Of a stretch of DNA of 64,000 nt, positions 23,964 through 33,274 are shown piece after piece. Source of the DNA: [Leptolyngbya] sp. JSC-1 (GTDB lineage Bacteria > Cyanobacteriota > Cyanobacteriia > Elainellales > Elainellaceae); the NCBI GenBank assembly GCA_000733415.1, contig KL662191.1, positions 3,624,867 through 3,688,866 of the forward strand, read 5' to 3'. Position 1 is the stretch's first letter, and each line of letters begins with the position of its first letter. The notes under the pieces are model-generated. The model had not been told where the DNA came from. It did not search any database and was given only the letters and a program-made list of their open reading frames with translations. The position numbers and the translations under genes are program-made.

Positions 23964-26948
23964 ATGAGTCAGTTCAGGCAGGCAGACGATGAGTCTTTCA
24001 ATCTAGATTGCACTTCAGCTCCAATGCGAGAACCGACAACAAATCAGTTTAGTGAAGCAACCTATCACACCATTGTTGAAACCCAAACCGAGCTGATCTG
24101 TCGCTTTTTGCCTGACGGTACCCTCACCTTTGTCAATGCAGCCTATTGTCGCCATTTTGGAGCTTCTGCCGAGCAATTGATTGGTCAGAATTTTCTAGAT
24201 CTGCTGCCCAACGGTGAAGAATTGCTGGTGCAACGCTACCTAGAACAACTGGCAGCCCTGACACCTGAGCAGCCCATTCTGATGCAGGAACATCGGGTCA
24301 AAACAGCGGAGGGAGAGATTCGCTGGCAGCAATGGAGCAATCGCGCCATCTTTGCGGCAGATGGTCAGTTGGTGGAATTGCAGGCAGTGGGGCGAGATAT
24401 TACCACCCGCAAACGGTTAGAAATTGAACTATCGCGCTCAAATGAACGGTTCGAACTGGCGGCAGCGGCTGTGAATTGCCTGATCTACGATTGGGATTTA
24501 GAGCGTGGTACGGTGGAACGCACGCGGGGGCTGCTATCGCTGATAGGCTATACGCCAGAAGAAGCCGGGACAGAGCTGAATTGGTGGAGTGCGCAAATCC
24601 ATCCGGATGATTTACAGTCAATTGAAGCCTCATTTCAGACCAACCTGGCAACAGCCGAGCGGTTTTGCTACCAATATCGAGTCCGCCACAAACAGGGGCA
24701 CTACATTTGGGTGGAAGATCAGGGCCGGATCATGCGAAACGCTGCCGGAGATCCAATCCGCGTGGTGGGCAGCACGATGGATATTACCCATCGCAAAGAG
24801 ACCGAAGAAACGCTACAACTGCAAGCCCGCGTGCTGGAAAGTATGGGGGAAGGCGTGGTGATGTCGAATGAGATTGGCCGAATTGTCTTCACGAACCCCA
24901 CCTTTGACCGGATGTTTGGCTATGAACGCGGCGAACTGTTGGGGCAGCCGGTGACGGTCCTCAGCGATTTGCCGCCAGACGACGCCAACCAGCTGGTGAA
25001 TGACTGCATTAAAACCCTGCGGACACAAGGCGTTTGGGCTGGAGAGGTACGCAACCGCCGAAAGGACGGAACTAGCTTCATTGCTGGAGTTTACATCTCT
25101 GCCCTCTATGTAGCTGGTCGCCCCTATTGGGTAGCAGTGCAGCAGGACATCACCCAGCGAAAACAGGCAGAGACAGCGCTGCGCCAAAGTGAGGAACGGT
25201 ATCGCTTTCTGGCCGAGTCGAGTTCAACGCTGGTTGCTTCATTGGATTACTCCACAACCCTGACCAACTTGGCGCGCTTAGCCGTGCCGTTTCTGGCAGA
25301 TTTTTGCTTTTTCGATCGAGTGGCGACTGAGGGCAACCTACAGCGCGTCGCCTGGCACCATCGCGATCCGGCAGAGCAGGCTTGGTTTGCTCAAATTCAA
25401 CAGTTTGTTCCCTCACTCGATTGGCAAAACTATCCTGTAGTTCAAGCATTACGCAGCGGCAAGGCTAGCTTTGTGCCCCATGTCACCGAGTCGTGGCTAG
25501 AGGCCATTACCACCAGTCGCGAACATCTGCAATTTATGCAAAGATGTCGTCCCCAATCCTGGATCACCGTACCGTTATTAGCACAACAGCGCAAACTAGG
25601 AACGCTCACCTTTTGCCGCACCGACTGCCACTACTGCGAGAGCGATCTGCGCTTAGCTGAAGAATTAGCTCGCCGGGCTGCCCTCGCCCTCGACAATGCC
25701 CAGCTTTATCACCAGGCACAGGACGCCAACCGGATCAAAGACGAATTTTTGGCTGTACTATCCCACGAATTGCGTTCTCCGCTTAATCCCATCCTGGGCT
25801 GGTCGAAGCTCCTCCAGCTCAAGCATCAGGACACCAACCTATTGATGCGCGGCCTAGAAACAATCGAACGCAACGCCAAACTGCAAACCCAGCTGATCGA
25901 AGATCTACTAGATGTTGCCCGGATTTTGCGAGGCAAGCTCAGCCTCAATATTCACCCAGTCGATCTGAAATCGACGATTGAAGCGGCGATAGAAACCGTG
26001 CAGCTTGCGGCAGAGGCCAAATCAATTCAAATTAGTACTCGCTTTGAACCTGCAATAGGTTTAGTTTCCGGTGACTCTAGCCGTTTACAGCAAGTGGTTT
26101 GGAACCTCCTCTCCAATGCTGTCAAATTTACTCCAACCGGCGGGCGGATCGAAGTGCGTTTAGAAAGGTATGAGTGCAGCTTGAGGGAAGCGCAAAGCTC
26201 TACAGTTCTCGAAGAGTTAAAGGATCCCGCTAGCAACTTCCAACTAAACACTCAGAACTTACAAAATTACGCTCAAATTACCGTCACTGATACCGGTAAA
26301 GGGATCAATCCAGAGTTTTTGCCCTATATTTTTGACTATTTTCGACAGGCGGATAGCTCAACCACGCGCAATTTTGGGGGACTGGGCTTGGGGTTAGCGA
26401 TTGTGCGGCATATTGTGGAGCTGCATGGGGGGACAGTGCAAGCAGCCAGTCGGGGCGAGGACCAGGGCGCTACGTTTATCGTTAAACTACCGCTATCGCA
26501 ATCCAGTCAGGGATTGAAGCATAGGTCCGCTACGCCTATGACGACGTTGGATCACCAACCGTTGCAGGATGTCTCGATCCTGGTTGTAGATGATGAAATT
26601 GATTCACAGGAGTTAACAACACTGGTATTGCAGCAGGCAGGAGCTGTGGTATTAACGGCTTATTCAGCTGATCAGGCTCTAGATATCCTATCGCAATCAG
26701 CAATTGACATATTAGTCAGCGACATTGGTATGCCAGAAGTGGATGGCTACATGATGATGCGCCAAATTCGGGCGTTGCCAGAAACGACAGGCATACCGGC
26801 AATTGCTCTGACAGCCTATGCTGGCGAGTTTAATCGCCAAAAAGCATTAGCCGCAGGATTTCAGCGCCACTTGGCAAAGCCAGTCGATCCCGATGCCCTG
26901 ATTGCCGCTATCACGACGCTAATCAAAGAGTTTGGCAGCGTATGCTAG
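23964..26948 (+). CDS. Hybrid sensor kinase: PAS-PAS-PAS-GAF-HisKA-HATPase-REC
   Basis: AGGAGAACG before the ATG supports the start. The 994-residue protein has three PAS/PAC units (about 35-145, 150-275 and 280-395, each ending in a PAC-like VGRDITTRKR, VGSTMDITHRKE or VQQDITQRKQ). A GAF-like domain (about 410-575) follows, then the HisKA with LSHELRSPLNPILGW (His601). The ATPase boxes are WNLLSNAVKFTP (N), DTGKGI (G1), FDYFRQAD (F) and GGLGLGLAIV (G2). A C-terminal receiver (VVDDEIDSQE, VSDIGMPEVDGY, AKPVD) allows internal phosphotransfer. No membrane helix is visible, so it is a cytoplasmic sensor. A lone receiver gene lies upstream. Confidence 0.95.
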   Translation: MSQFRQADDESFNLDCTSAPMREPTTNQFSEATYHTIVETQTELICRFLPDGTLTFVNAAYCRHFGASAEQLIGQNFLDLLPNGEELLVQRYLEQLAALTPEQPILMQEHRVKTAEGEIRWQQWSNRAIFAADGQLVELQAVGRDITTRKRLEIELSRSNERFELAAAAVNCLIYDWDLERGTVERTRGLLSLIGYTPEEAGTELNWWSAQIHPDDLQSIEASFQTNLATAERFCYQYRVRHKQGHYIWVEDQGRIMRNAAGDPIRVVGSTMDITHRKETEETLQLQARVLESMGEGVVMSNEIGRIVFTNPTFDRMFGYERGELLGQPVTVLSDLPPDDANQLVNDCIKTLRTQGVWAGEVRNRRKDGTSFIAGVYISALYVAGRPYWVAVQQDITQRKQAETALRQSEERYRFLAESSSTLVASLDYSTTLTNLARLAVPFLADFCFFDRVATEGNLQRVAWHHRDPAEQAWFAQIQQFVPSLDWQNYPVVQALRSGKASFVPHVTESWLEAITTSREHLQFMQRCRPQSWITVPLLAQQRKLGTLTFCRTDCHYCESDLRLAEELARRAALALDNAQLYHQAQDANRIKDEFLAVLSHELRSPLNPILGWSKLLQLKHQDTNLLMRGLETIERNAKLQTQLIEDLLDVARILRGKLSLNIHPVDLKSTIEAAIETVQLAAEAKSIQISTRFEPAIGLVSGDSSRLQQVVWNLLSNAVKFTPTGGRIEVRLERYECSLREAQSSTVLEELKDPASNFQLNTQNLQNYAQITVTDTGKGINPEFLPYIFDYFRQADSSTTRNFGGLGLGLAIVRHIVELHGGTVQAASRGEDQGATFIVKLPLSQSSQGLKHRSATPMTTLDHQPLQDVSILVVDDEIDSQELTTLVLQQAGAVVLTAYSADQALDILSQSAIDILVSDIGMPEVDGYMMMRQIRALPETTGIPAIALTAYAGEFNRQKALAAGFQRHLAKPVDPDALIAAITTLIKEFGSVC

Positions 26949-27193
26949 TCCTTCACCGCGACTACAGCCGTGATTCAGTCATGCTGGGAAAACCAAGCTG
27001 TGTAAAAACAAGCTACCGCGATTTGAGTTACCAATAAGCATCCTGCCCCAGGATTGGTGTTTGGTTTTGCCTATCTGCTTATAAACTTCTTCTGATCGAA
27101 TCCTTCAGCGATCGAAATCTTTCGGCTCAATTATAGTACATTTGCACGTAGTGACTCGACATACCCCTTGTTTGACCCAGACGGATTGCTGCT

Positions 27194-28288
27194 ATGACTG
27201 CTATTCGCAAAGTCATTCACATTGATATGGATGCCTTCTATGCCTCGGTCGAGCAGCGAGATCAGCCGAGCTATCGAGGCAAGCCGCTGGTGGTGGGTGG
27301 CTCTCCGTCCCAGCGGGGCGCAGTGGCGGCGGCTAGCTATGAGGCACGTCAGTTTGGCATCCACTCGGCAATGCCCTCGCGCACTGCCTATCAAAAGTGT
27401 CCTCAGCTGATCTTCGTTAAGCCCCGCTTTGAAGTCTACCGAGCTGTATCCGATCAAATCCGCGCTATCTTCTACCGCTATACGGACCTGGTTGAACCGC
27501 TGTCGCTTGATGAAGCCTACCTGGATGTAACCGAGAATAAGCTCGGCCTGCCTTCTGCTACCTTAATTGCCCAGGAAATTAAACGGTGTATTTATCAAGA
27601 AACTGATTTGACGGCTTCCGCAGGCGTATCAATCAACAAGTTTCTGGCCAAGATAGCATCTGGCATGAACAAACCGAATGGCCTATTTCTGATTCCGCCA
27701 GAACAGGCTAAAGCCTTTATTGAGCAACTGCCAATCGAGAAGTTTCATGGCATCGGTCCGGTAACAGCAGCAAAAATGCACCAACTCGGTATCTGCAACG
27801 GGAAGGATCTGAAGCAGTGGTCCCAATCTGAGTTGGTTCAGCGCTTTGGCAAAGTCGGAGCATTCTATTTCCACATCGCCAGAGCCGAGGATAATCGCCC
27901 CGTGCAGCCCCATCGCATCCGCAAGTCGATTGGAGCAGAAACCAGCTTTGAAGCCGACCTAGACGGACGTGCCGCCCTGCTGAGTGCCATGAGCGAAATC
28001 GCTGACCTTCTGCAACAACGGCTTGCCAGCAGGCAGACCCGTGGCCGCACACTAACGCTGAAGGTCAAATACGCCGACTATCAGCAAGTCACCCGTAGCA
28101 AAACGCTGCCCCATGCCACAGCCGATGGCAAGCTTCTGCTGACCTTAGCCCAAGAGCTACTGGACGCCACCGAAATAGATCACAAGCCAGTACGATTGCT
28201 GGGGCTGACCCTCTCTAACCTGGACGGTGACACATCTGGGGAGGCAGACTATGTGCAGCTCTGTTTGTGGAACGAGCATACCTATTGA
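27194..28288 (+). CDS. dinB: DNA polymerase IV (Y family)
   Basis: This 364-residue protein is a complete Y-family translesion polymerase. The catalytic carboxylates are in HIDMDAFYASVEQRD near the start and SLDEAYLDV near residue 105. The finger region has VGGSPSQRGAVAAASYEAR. The thumb has IEKFHGIGPVTAAKMHQLGI with the helix-hairpin-helix, and the little-finger domain has RKSIGAETSFEADL and the RTLTLKVKYADY strand. It probably bypasses damaged bases. A C-terminal beta-clamp-binding tail is not obvious. It stands as a single gene. Confidence 0.95.
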   Translation: MTAIRKVIHIDMDAFYASVEQRDQPSYRGKPLVVGGSPSQRGAVAAASYEARQFGIHSAMPSRTAYQKCPQLIFVKPRFEVYRAVSDQIRAIFYRYTDLVEPLSLDEAYLDVTENKLGLPSATLIAQEIKRCIYQETDLTASAGVSINKFLAKIASGMNKPNGLFLIPPEQAKAFIEQLPIEKFHGIGPVTAAKMHQLGICNGKDLKQWSQSELVQRFGKVGAFYFHIARAEDNRPVQPHRIRKSIGAETSFEADLDGRAALLSAMSEIADLLQQRLASRQTRGRTLTLKVKYADYQQVTRSKTLPHATADGKLLLTLAQELLDATEIDHKPVRLLGLTLSNLDGDTSGEADYVQLCLWNEHTY

Positions 28289-28371
28289 GGCTGATGAGAC
28301 GGATTGGGAAGCATTCAGCTACCAACTCAACCTGGCCAACATTCAACCTGGCCAACATTCGGTTGGTCACA

Positions 28372-28821
28372 CTACTCTCCTTGGAGGATTAAGCCAGGTT
28401 GGAACTCTGGCCAGCGGCGCAACACCTGTTCGCAGCAGTCTACAGGAGAAATCTTCAGATTTTGCAGCAGACTGCAATCTACTTCACCGTTACCTTTAAC
28501 CAGAGCCACAATTGCTCGCATGGGATCATAGGTTTCGATTGTCTCCAGCAGAGCATCAACCACGTCTTCCTCCAGATCCAGTCTTCGTAAGTAGTTTGCA
28601 GCTCGGCACCGAGGAATAAAAGCCAGTCTAAACGCTACCAGATCAAGGCTCCAGTCAATAGCTGGATGAAGAGCGTCTATGATCTCACAGACCACCATAC
28701 CCCGTCCAGCATTCAAGTAGTCATTCCAAGCTATATATCCAATGATTAAAATATTTTGTCGAATAAACGAACTTTGCCAGTGACTGACATACCCAGGCCA
28801 GACACTATTGCTGTATTGCAT
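28372..28821 (-). CDS. Hypothetical protein, function unknown
   Basis: This 149-residue protein has GGGAG just before the ATG at 28821, so it is likely translated. It is rich in aromatic residues at the start (WPGYVSHWQSSF), has a LHPAIDWSLDLVAFRLA segment and an acidic helix LEEDVVDALLETIETYDP, and ends with a Cys-containing DCCEQVLRRWPEF segment. I recognise no family. It begins 385 bp downstream of a cobalamin riboswitch on the same strand. Nothing in the sequence suggests a role in B12 metabolism. Confidence 0.6.
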   Translation of the reverse strand: MQYSNSVWPGYVSHWQSSFIRQNILIIGYIAWNDYLNAGRGMVVCEIIDALHPAIDWSLDLVAFRLAFIPRCRAANYLRRLDLEEDVVDALLETIETYDPMRAIVALVKGNGEVDCSLLQNLKISPVDCCEQVLRRWPEFQPGLILQGE

Positions 28822-29014
28822 GCTTGCTCTCCCATGCCAGATTTTCTGCGTTCACTCTATCTCTAAAGAACGAGAATTCCTGTCTCTCGTATCGTTCGTT
28901 GCACATAAAATGCATCGCGCCTCGCACGTTCTTTCGCGAGTTTCTCCGCGCGTTCAAGCCCTGATTCTAGTCACATGATCCAGCAGATGCCTCAATTTCT
29001 ATACCACGCCCTAA

Positions 29015-29164
29015 TTATAATTCTATGCTGCTTATCAACAGGGCTAGAAGCTGATGCAGATATAAATTAGAGCGTTTACAACTAATTAATTCTAGGAGAG
29101 CCAAGTTCACCATCATCCGTACCTCGCAGATGAAAAACAACAGGAAACGAACCACTTGACGCAT
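29015..29164 (-). CDS. Possible 49-residue peptide after the cobalamin riboswitch
   Basis: An open frame starts 42 bases beyond the riboswitch and encodes a hydrophobic peptide (VVRFLLFFICEV). There is no Shine-Dalgarno before the ATG, and it lacks the histidine-rich pattern of CbtB, the usual small B12-regulated membrane protein. It may be spurious. I list it because it is the only short frame placed where the regulated gene should be. Confidence 0.2.
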   Translation of the reverse strand: MRQVVRFLLFFICEVRMMVNLALLELISCKRSNLYLHQLLALLISSIEL

Positions 29165-29205
29165 TGAATCAATGCATTAGATCAATACATCGAAGTGCGC
29201 TGGCG

Positions 29206-29379
29206 CTATTGGCGGGCATCCTGACTTACGATTTCAAATCGAGAATAGACTTTGGATCGCGCTGATACCGCTAATCGAAAATCATCCATCTCATATCGCT
29301 TACAGTTGCGGGACAGTGTCGGATTTGCACCGAGCTTTCCCCCTTGCGTCTGGTGACTGCTCCCCACCAGAACCAATAG
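29206..29379 (-). ncRNA. Cobalamin riboswitch
   Basis: The minus strand shows the conserved parts of the adenosylcobalamin riboswitch in order: GGTTCTGGTGGGGAG with a P3 hairpin (CTGGTG/CACCAG), AAGGGGGAAAGC, the L5-type loop TCGGTGCAAATCCGA, the core CCCGCAACTGTAA, and the 3' end AGTCAGGATGCCCGCC. The closing P1 stem is CTATTGG at 29373-29379 and CCAATAG at 29206-29212 (minus-strand reading), seven exact pairs. The element looks complete. The next certain gene on the strand starts 385 bases downstream and is a hypothetical with no B12 link. Confidence 0.93.
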
Positions 29380-29499
29380 GCTATTTGCAGATTAACATAC
29401 CCAACGCTCAACAGCCCACTATCTTAGATTAATGAGACTGATATTAGATAGATGGGTAGATGGGTCAACTCAACATGGCATATCAGCCAGCTTTGGGAG

Positions 29500-29982
29500 C
29501 TAACTTTGGAACCAAGCTGCCAGCGCTAGGGCTAACCCATCAGCCGCATCATCGGGACGGGGGATTTTATCAAGATTCAACTCTCGGGCTACGGCTTGCT
29601 GCACCTCCTGCTTGCCAGCATTGCCATACCCGGTCAGGGCCTGTTTCACCTGAGCTGGAGTAAATTCTACAAACGGCAACCGGCACTGAGCCAAAACTAG
29701 CATGACTACACCTCGCGCCTGAGCTACGGCAATTGTGTTACCCATTTTGTAAAAAAACAGTTTTTCAATTGCGACTAGATCGGGTTGCATGTAGTTCAAT
29801 AAATGATGCAAGTCGTCGTAGATAATGCAAAGCCGATCCCCGATCGCCTGGTGGGCCGGAGTTTGAATAATGCCGAAGTCCAGAATCGAAACCTGTCCTG
29901 TACCGTTGCCCGTGCTGCACACAATCGCGCCAAACCCCAGCGTTGCCAATCCTGGATCGATGCCTAGAATGCGTTTCTCCAT
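29500..29982 (-). CDS. ruvC: Holliday junction resolvase RuvC
   Basis: The true start is most likely the ATG at 29982 (MEKRILGIDPGLATLGFG), giving 160 residues, the normal length; the frame is open further upstream to 30135 without family similarity. The catalytic acidic residues are in GIDPG (first Asp), AIEKLFFYKMGN (Glu) and KIPRPDDAADGLALAL (the DAAD pair). The typical motif ARGVVMLVLAQ and TPAQVKQALTGYGNA are present. RuvC cuts Holliday junctions with RuvAB during recombination. It is a single gene here. Confidence 0.95.
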   Translation of the reverse strand: MEKRILGIDPGLATLGFGAIVCSTGNGTGQVSILDFGIIQTPAHQAIGDRLCIIYDDLHHLLNYMQPDLVAIEKLFFYKMGNTIAVAQARGVVMLVLAQCRLPFVEFTPAQVKQALTGYGNAGKQEVQQAVARELNLDKIPRPDDAADGLALALAAWFQS

Positions 29983-30479
29983 GCCACCAGCAAACCGCGA
30001 AAAGAGATTCTTCAAACGATACCGCAAAATTGGGAAGGTAGGGGAATTGGGGTAGGAGTCAGGAGGCAGAAGGCAGAAGGCAGGCAGGAGAAATTCTGAA
30101 TTTGGCAGGCTTAATTCTGGTCTGCCGATCAGCAAAAGGCAGGACTAGAAGAAATTATGTAAAGTTCATCGACCTATCGTGTTTCTGCTATAGGATGATG
30201 CTTGCATTGAGATATTCACAAAAACTTTATACTTGTTCATCAATTCTTTAACTAATTTATTTTTCTATATACTGAGTCGTCTACGGCAATCCTATATCTC
30301 CTATCTACGTGACTGCATGCATAATTGCTACTGATCGCTAGTGATCGCGTCAAAAAATTGGCTTCCCCGAGCCTCTATCCTTGCTCCTTATTGGACAAGG
30401 TGTAGTCAGATGATTGCTAACTTCCGATCAAGAATTTGAAACTTGCCTCCTGACTCCTGACTCCTGACTTCCAACGTAT
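29983..30479. other. Intergenic region with short repeats
   Basis: No gene is supported. The stretch 30059-30090 has repeated GGCAGAAGGCAG units. The stretch 30445-30470 has tandem CTCCTGA heptamers, the same repeat family as at 42124-42150 and 42433-42465. Confidence 0.5.
30445..30472. repeat. CTCCTGA heptanucleotide array
   Basis: About three and a half tandem copies of CTCCTGA precede the acetyltransferase gene by about 10 bases. The same unit recurs in both orientations around 42124-42465. This is a typical short tandemly repeated sequence of filamentous cyanobacteria. Confidence 0.8.
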
Positions 30480-30947
30480 ATGATCCACATCGCTTTGGCT
30501 GATTCTCAACTAGAATTAGAACACTGTTTCCCCATCATGCAAGGCTTGCGTCCTCACGTAATTAGTGTCGAAGAGTTTATTAAGCGGGTGCAGCGGCAGC
30601 AGCAGGAGTATGACTACCGTCTGGCCTATCTAAAGGTTGAGGATTCGAAGCTTAACGACCAAGCTGACGGGCTAGACCCTGATACCATCAAAGCTGTGGC
30701 GGGATTCCGAATTTCCGAAAATTTAGCGTGGGGAAAATTTCTCTACATTGACGATCTAGTCACTGCCGCCACAGAGCGCTCCAAAGGTCATGGGGAACAG
30801 CTCATTCATTGGTTAATCGACTATGCCCGCCAGCACCAATGCCAATCCTTCCAACTCGATTCTGGCGTCCAGCGCTTTGCCGCCCACCGCTTCTACTTCC
30901 GTCACCGCCTAGAAATCACCAGCTACCATTTCACCCTCAACCTCTAA
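30480..30947 (+). CDS. GNAT family N-acetyltransferase
   Basis: This 155-residue protein has the GNAT core: a strand AVAGFRISENLAWGKFLYIDDLVT, then the acetyl-CoA pyrophosphate loop RSKGHGEQLIHWLID (R-x-x-G-x-G/A) near residue 100. A following helix and strand (QCQSFQLDSGVQRFAAHRFYFRHRLEI) form motif B. The substrate is unknown. The gene sits between two repeat arrays and has no convincing Shine-Dalgarno. It ends directly before a C-rich heptamer array. Confidence 0.85.
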   Translation: MIHIALADSQLELEHCFPIMQGLRPHVISVEEFIKRVQRQQQEYDYRLAYLKVEDSKLNDQADGLDPDTIKAVAGFRISENLAWGKFLYIDDLVTAATERSKGHGEQLIHWLIDYARQHQCQSFQLDSGVQRFAAHRFYFRHRLEITSYHFTLNL

Positions 30948-30948
30948 C

Positions 30949-31012
30949 GCCCCCACCCCCACCCCCCACTCCCCACTCCCCACTCCCCACTCCCCACTCC
31001 CCACCTCCTCGC
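30949..31012. repeat. C-rich heptamer array (CCCCACT)
   Basis: After the acetyltransferase stop come C5-6 runs and then about six tandem CCCCACT units. The minus strand is G-quadruplex-capable. The array ends about 55 bp before the AAA ATPase start. Confidence 0.8.
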
Positions 31013-31065
31013 CAACCCCCCTGCCATCACGCCACAATAGTGGATAGTGAAATCACCGAAGAATT

Positions 31066-32598
31066 ATGCCAGCAGAACAAACGGATGGGTTTGCTGACAA
31101 TTGGGCCTATTTGAGAACCGAGCTGCATTGGTTGGAGCGGCTGCTGATGGCGGCGGTAGCCAAACAACGCAAGGAAGCCAAAGAGATTGATCGGGTAGCG
31201 CAATCGAAGGCAGATCGGGCGACGAGCCATTGGTGGAAGGGGATCATTACGGCAGAAGGCAACATCGCCTATGACGAATATCGTCAGCCGGCAGGCGTAA
31301 AAACTAGCTATAGCAGCCAGATCGAGGCCCAAATTCAGGCTAGCCAGCGGCAGGGGATTGTGCTTGCCTTACCGGCCCTGCGGGATCGGTTGGGATTGAA
31401 TCTGTTTGAGAAAAATCTGGTGTTAATGAGCTTAGCACCTGAGGTCAACCGCCGCTATTCCAAGCTGTACCACTATTTGCAGGGCGAGGATAGCCCAGCC
31501 AAAACCGATTTGCCGACGCTGGATCTAGTGCTGCGGCTGCTGTGTAAAAACGACCAGGAATGGCGAGTGGCTCGCAACCATCTGATGGGCAGTTCGCGGC
31601 TGATTCGCCACAAGTTGCTCAACTTTTTGCCTGCGGCTGAAAACACGCTGCTGAATGCGCCCCTGAAACTGTCAGTACCGCTAATTAACTACCTGCTGGC
31701 CGATCATCCCACCCTACAAACCCTCGATGAATTGCTAACTCCAGCCGATGCCACCAAACCGACCGAACCTGCAACTCCCGCTTTGATTCGGAAAGTGCCC
31801 CGCGTCGCTACGCCTGTGCTGTTGCAGCACATCACCCTAACCCAAATCTGGTCTGATCTAGTTCTGCCGACCTCCACTATTGAGCAATTGCAGCAGATGG
31901 CTAAGCGGATTCAGGGTTACAGCGCTGCCATCGAGAATTGGAATTTAGCTTCCGAGGCGATGGTTCCACCAGGATTGGTCGCTCTACTGACTGGCGAACC
32001 AGGAACGGGCAAAACGGCGGCGGCCTTGGCTCTGGCAACTGAACTGCAAACTCCGCTTTGGCAGGTAGATTTAGCCGCAATTGACCCGATTGACTACACC
32101 GATCTGCTGAGTGAAATTCGCACTACGGCTCCTACGGTGCTGCTGATTGACTCGGCCCAGGTCTGGCTGAAGCGGACGGCTTTAGTGTCGGCAGTGCAAC
32201 TCCAGCAGTTTTGGACGGAGCGGCGGCAGCAGGCAGCGATCACGCTGTTCAGTCTGACCCACTCGGCAGCCGTACAGGTGCGTTGGCAACGGCAACTCGA
32301 TCAGCAGATCCAGTTTGTGCCACCGGGAGCAATTGAGCGTTTGTTGCTGTGGCAAAATGCCTTTCCAGCCAAGGTGCCCCTAGAATCGGACATCAATTGG
32401 ACTGCGCTGGCCGAATTGCCCCTGAACCGCCGTGAGATTCAAACCCTTGGGCAGGAGGCTATCTGCTATGCCGCAGCTGAATCTGCGAGCGCGGTTAGCC
32501 TATCCCACATTCTGCAAGCCTTGGTTCAGTACGGTTGGCGGGTTGAAATTCAGCCACTGCGCCCCAAACGCCGCTCTAAGAAGAAAACAGAAGCCTGA
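31066..32598 (+). CDS. AAA family ATPase
   Basis: This 510-residue protein has an N-terminal helical half (about residues 1-230), then one AAA module. Walker A is GEPGTGKTAAA near residue 313 and Walker B is TVLLIDSA near 360; the expected DE pair is reduced to a single Asp followed by Ser. Sensor-1 is the LFSLTHS segment. The order resembles ATPases that accompany contractile injection systems and other ClpB-like remodellers, but no such structural genes are nearby. The C-terminus is highly basic (KRRSKKK). The missing Walker B glutamate suggests slow or absent hydrolysis. Function is unknown. Confidence 0.75.
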   Translation: MPAEQTDGFADNWAYLRTELHWLERLLMAAVAKQRKEAKEIDRVAQSKADRATSHWWKGIITAEGNIAYDEYRQPAGVKTSYSSQIEAQIQASQRQGIVLALPALRDRLGLNLFEKNLVLMSLAPEVNRRYSKLYHYLQGEDSPAKTDLPTLDLVLRLLCKNDQEWRVARNHLMGSSRLIRHKLLNFLPAAENTLLNAPLKLSVPLINYLLADHPTLQTLDELLTPADATKPTEPATPALIRKVPRVATPVLLQHITLTQIWSDLVLPTSTIEQLQQMAKRIQGYSAAIENWNLASEAMVPPGLVALLTGEPGTGKTAAALALATELQTPLWQVDLAAIDPIDYTDLLSEIRTTAPTVLLIDSAQVWLKRTALVSAVQLQQFWTERRQQAAITLFSLTHSAAVQVRWQRQLDQQIQFVPPGAIERLLLWQNAFPAKVPLESDINWTALAELPLNRREIQTLGQEAICYAAAESASAVSLSHILQALVQYGWRVEIQPLRPKRRSKKKTEA

Positions 32599-32614
32599 CC
32601 TGCCTTTGATTGGC

Positions 32615-33274
32615 CTACAGCAAGCCGCGATAGCGGATAAAAATCAAAATTGCCGCCCAAGACCCCAAGGCTACTTTTACGGCCACCAGAATATTCAGCA
32701 AAGGAACCACCCCACCGCTGACCAACGCACCCAACTCGCCATGCGGCAATTCCAATCCCGCCAGTGTAATTACCGACAGGACAATAAACACCAGCACCGA
32801 CAATTTCTCCCAGGTCGCGGCCCGCCAGCGCTGGTAGATAGATTGCATCCATTCGGTAGACGAGGTAATGGCAATCAAACCAATTGCGGTGCCGCCCGCC
32901 ACGCCCGCCGCAAAGCCACCTCCCGGACTCAAATGGCCCCGGATCGCTAGCTCAATCCCTACCAAGGCGGCAATCGTAGCCCCCAGCCGGGCCAGCACAA
33001 TCGAAGGTTGATCGGTAAACCGATACACAATACTGGACGGCTTTTCGTTGGCCAACAGGAAGTTAGCCCCCATAATTGCAATTGTGAAGACCACCACTTC
33101 ATAGATCGTGTCATAGAGGCGATTGCGAAAGATGATGCCCGAAACCGCATTCGGAACGCCACTATCCTGCACCACTGCATCGACAATCGAGAGGGAGAAC
33201 TCCGGAGCCGGATTCGGCATAATCATGATTTTGATGTACAGCAGAATTCCCGCCAAAATATAAATCCATTTCAT
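32615..33274 (-). CDS. mrpB: Mrp antiporter subunit MrpB (MnhB domain)
   Basis: This 219-residue membrane protein is the last gene of the Mrp operon. The hydrophobic core matches the MnhB domain: YDTIYEVVVFTIAIMGANFLL, then RGHLSPGGGFAAGVAGGTAIGL, the conserved G-x-LSPGGGF motif, and a C-terminal helix pair (GALVSGGVVPLLNILVAVKV). Mrp complexes exchange sodium for protons across the cytoplasmic membrane. The gene overlaps the upstream MbhD-type gene by four bases. It converges on the AAA ATPase gene, with 16 bases between the stops. Confidence 0.9.
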   Translation of the reverse strand: MKWIYILAGILLYIKIMIMPNPAPEFSLSIVDAVVQDSGVPNAVSGIIFRNRLYDTIYEVVVFTIAIMGANFLLANEKPSSIVYRFTDQPSIVLARLGATIAALVGIELAIRGHLSPGGGFAAGVAGGTAIGLIAITSSTEWMQSIYQRWRAATWEKLSVLVFIVLSVITLAGLELPHGELGALVSGGVVPLLNILVAVKVALGSWAAILIFIRYRGLL

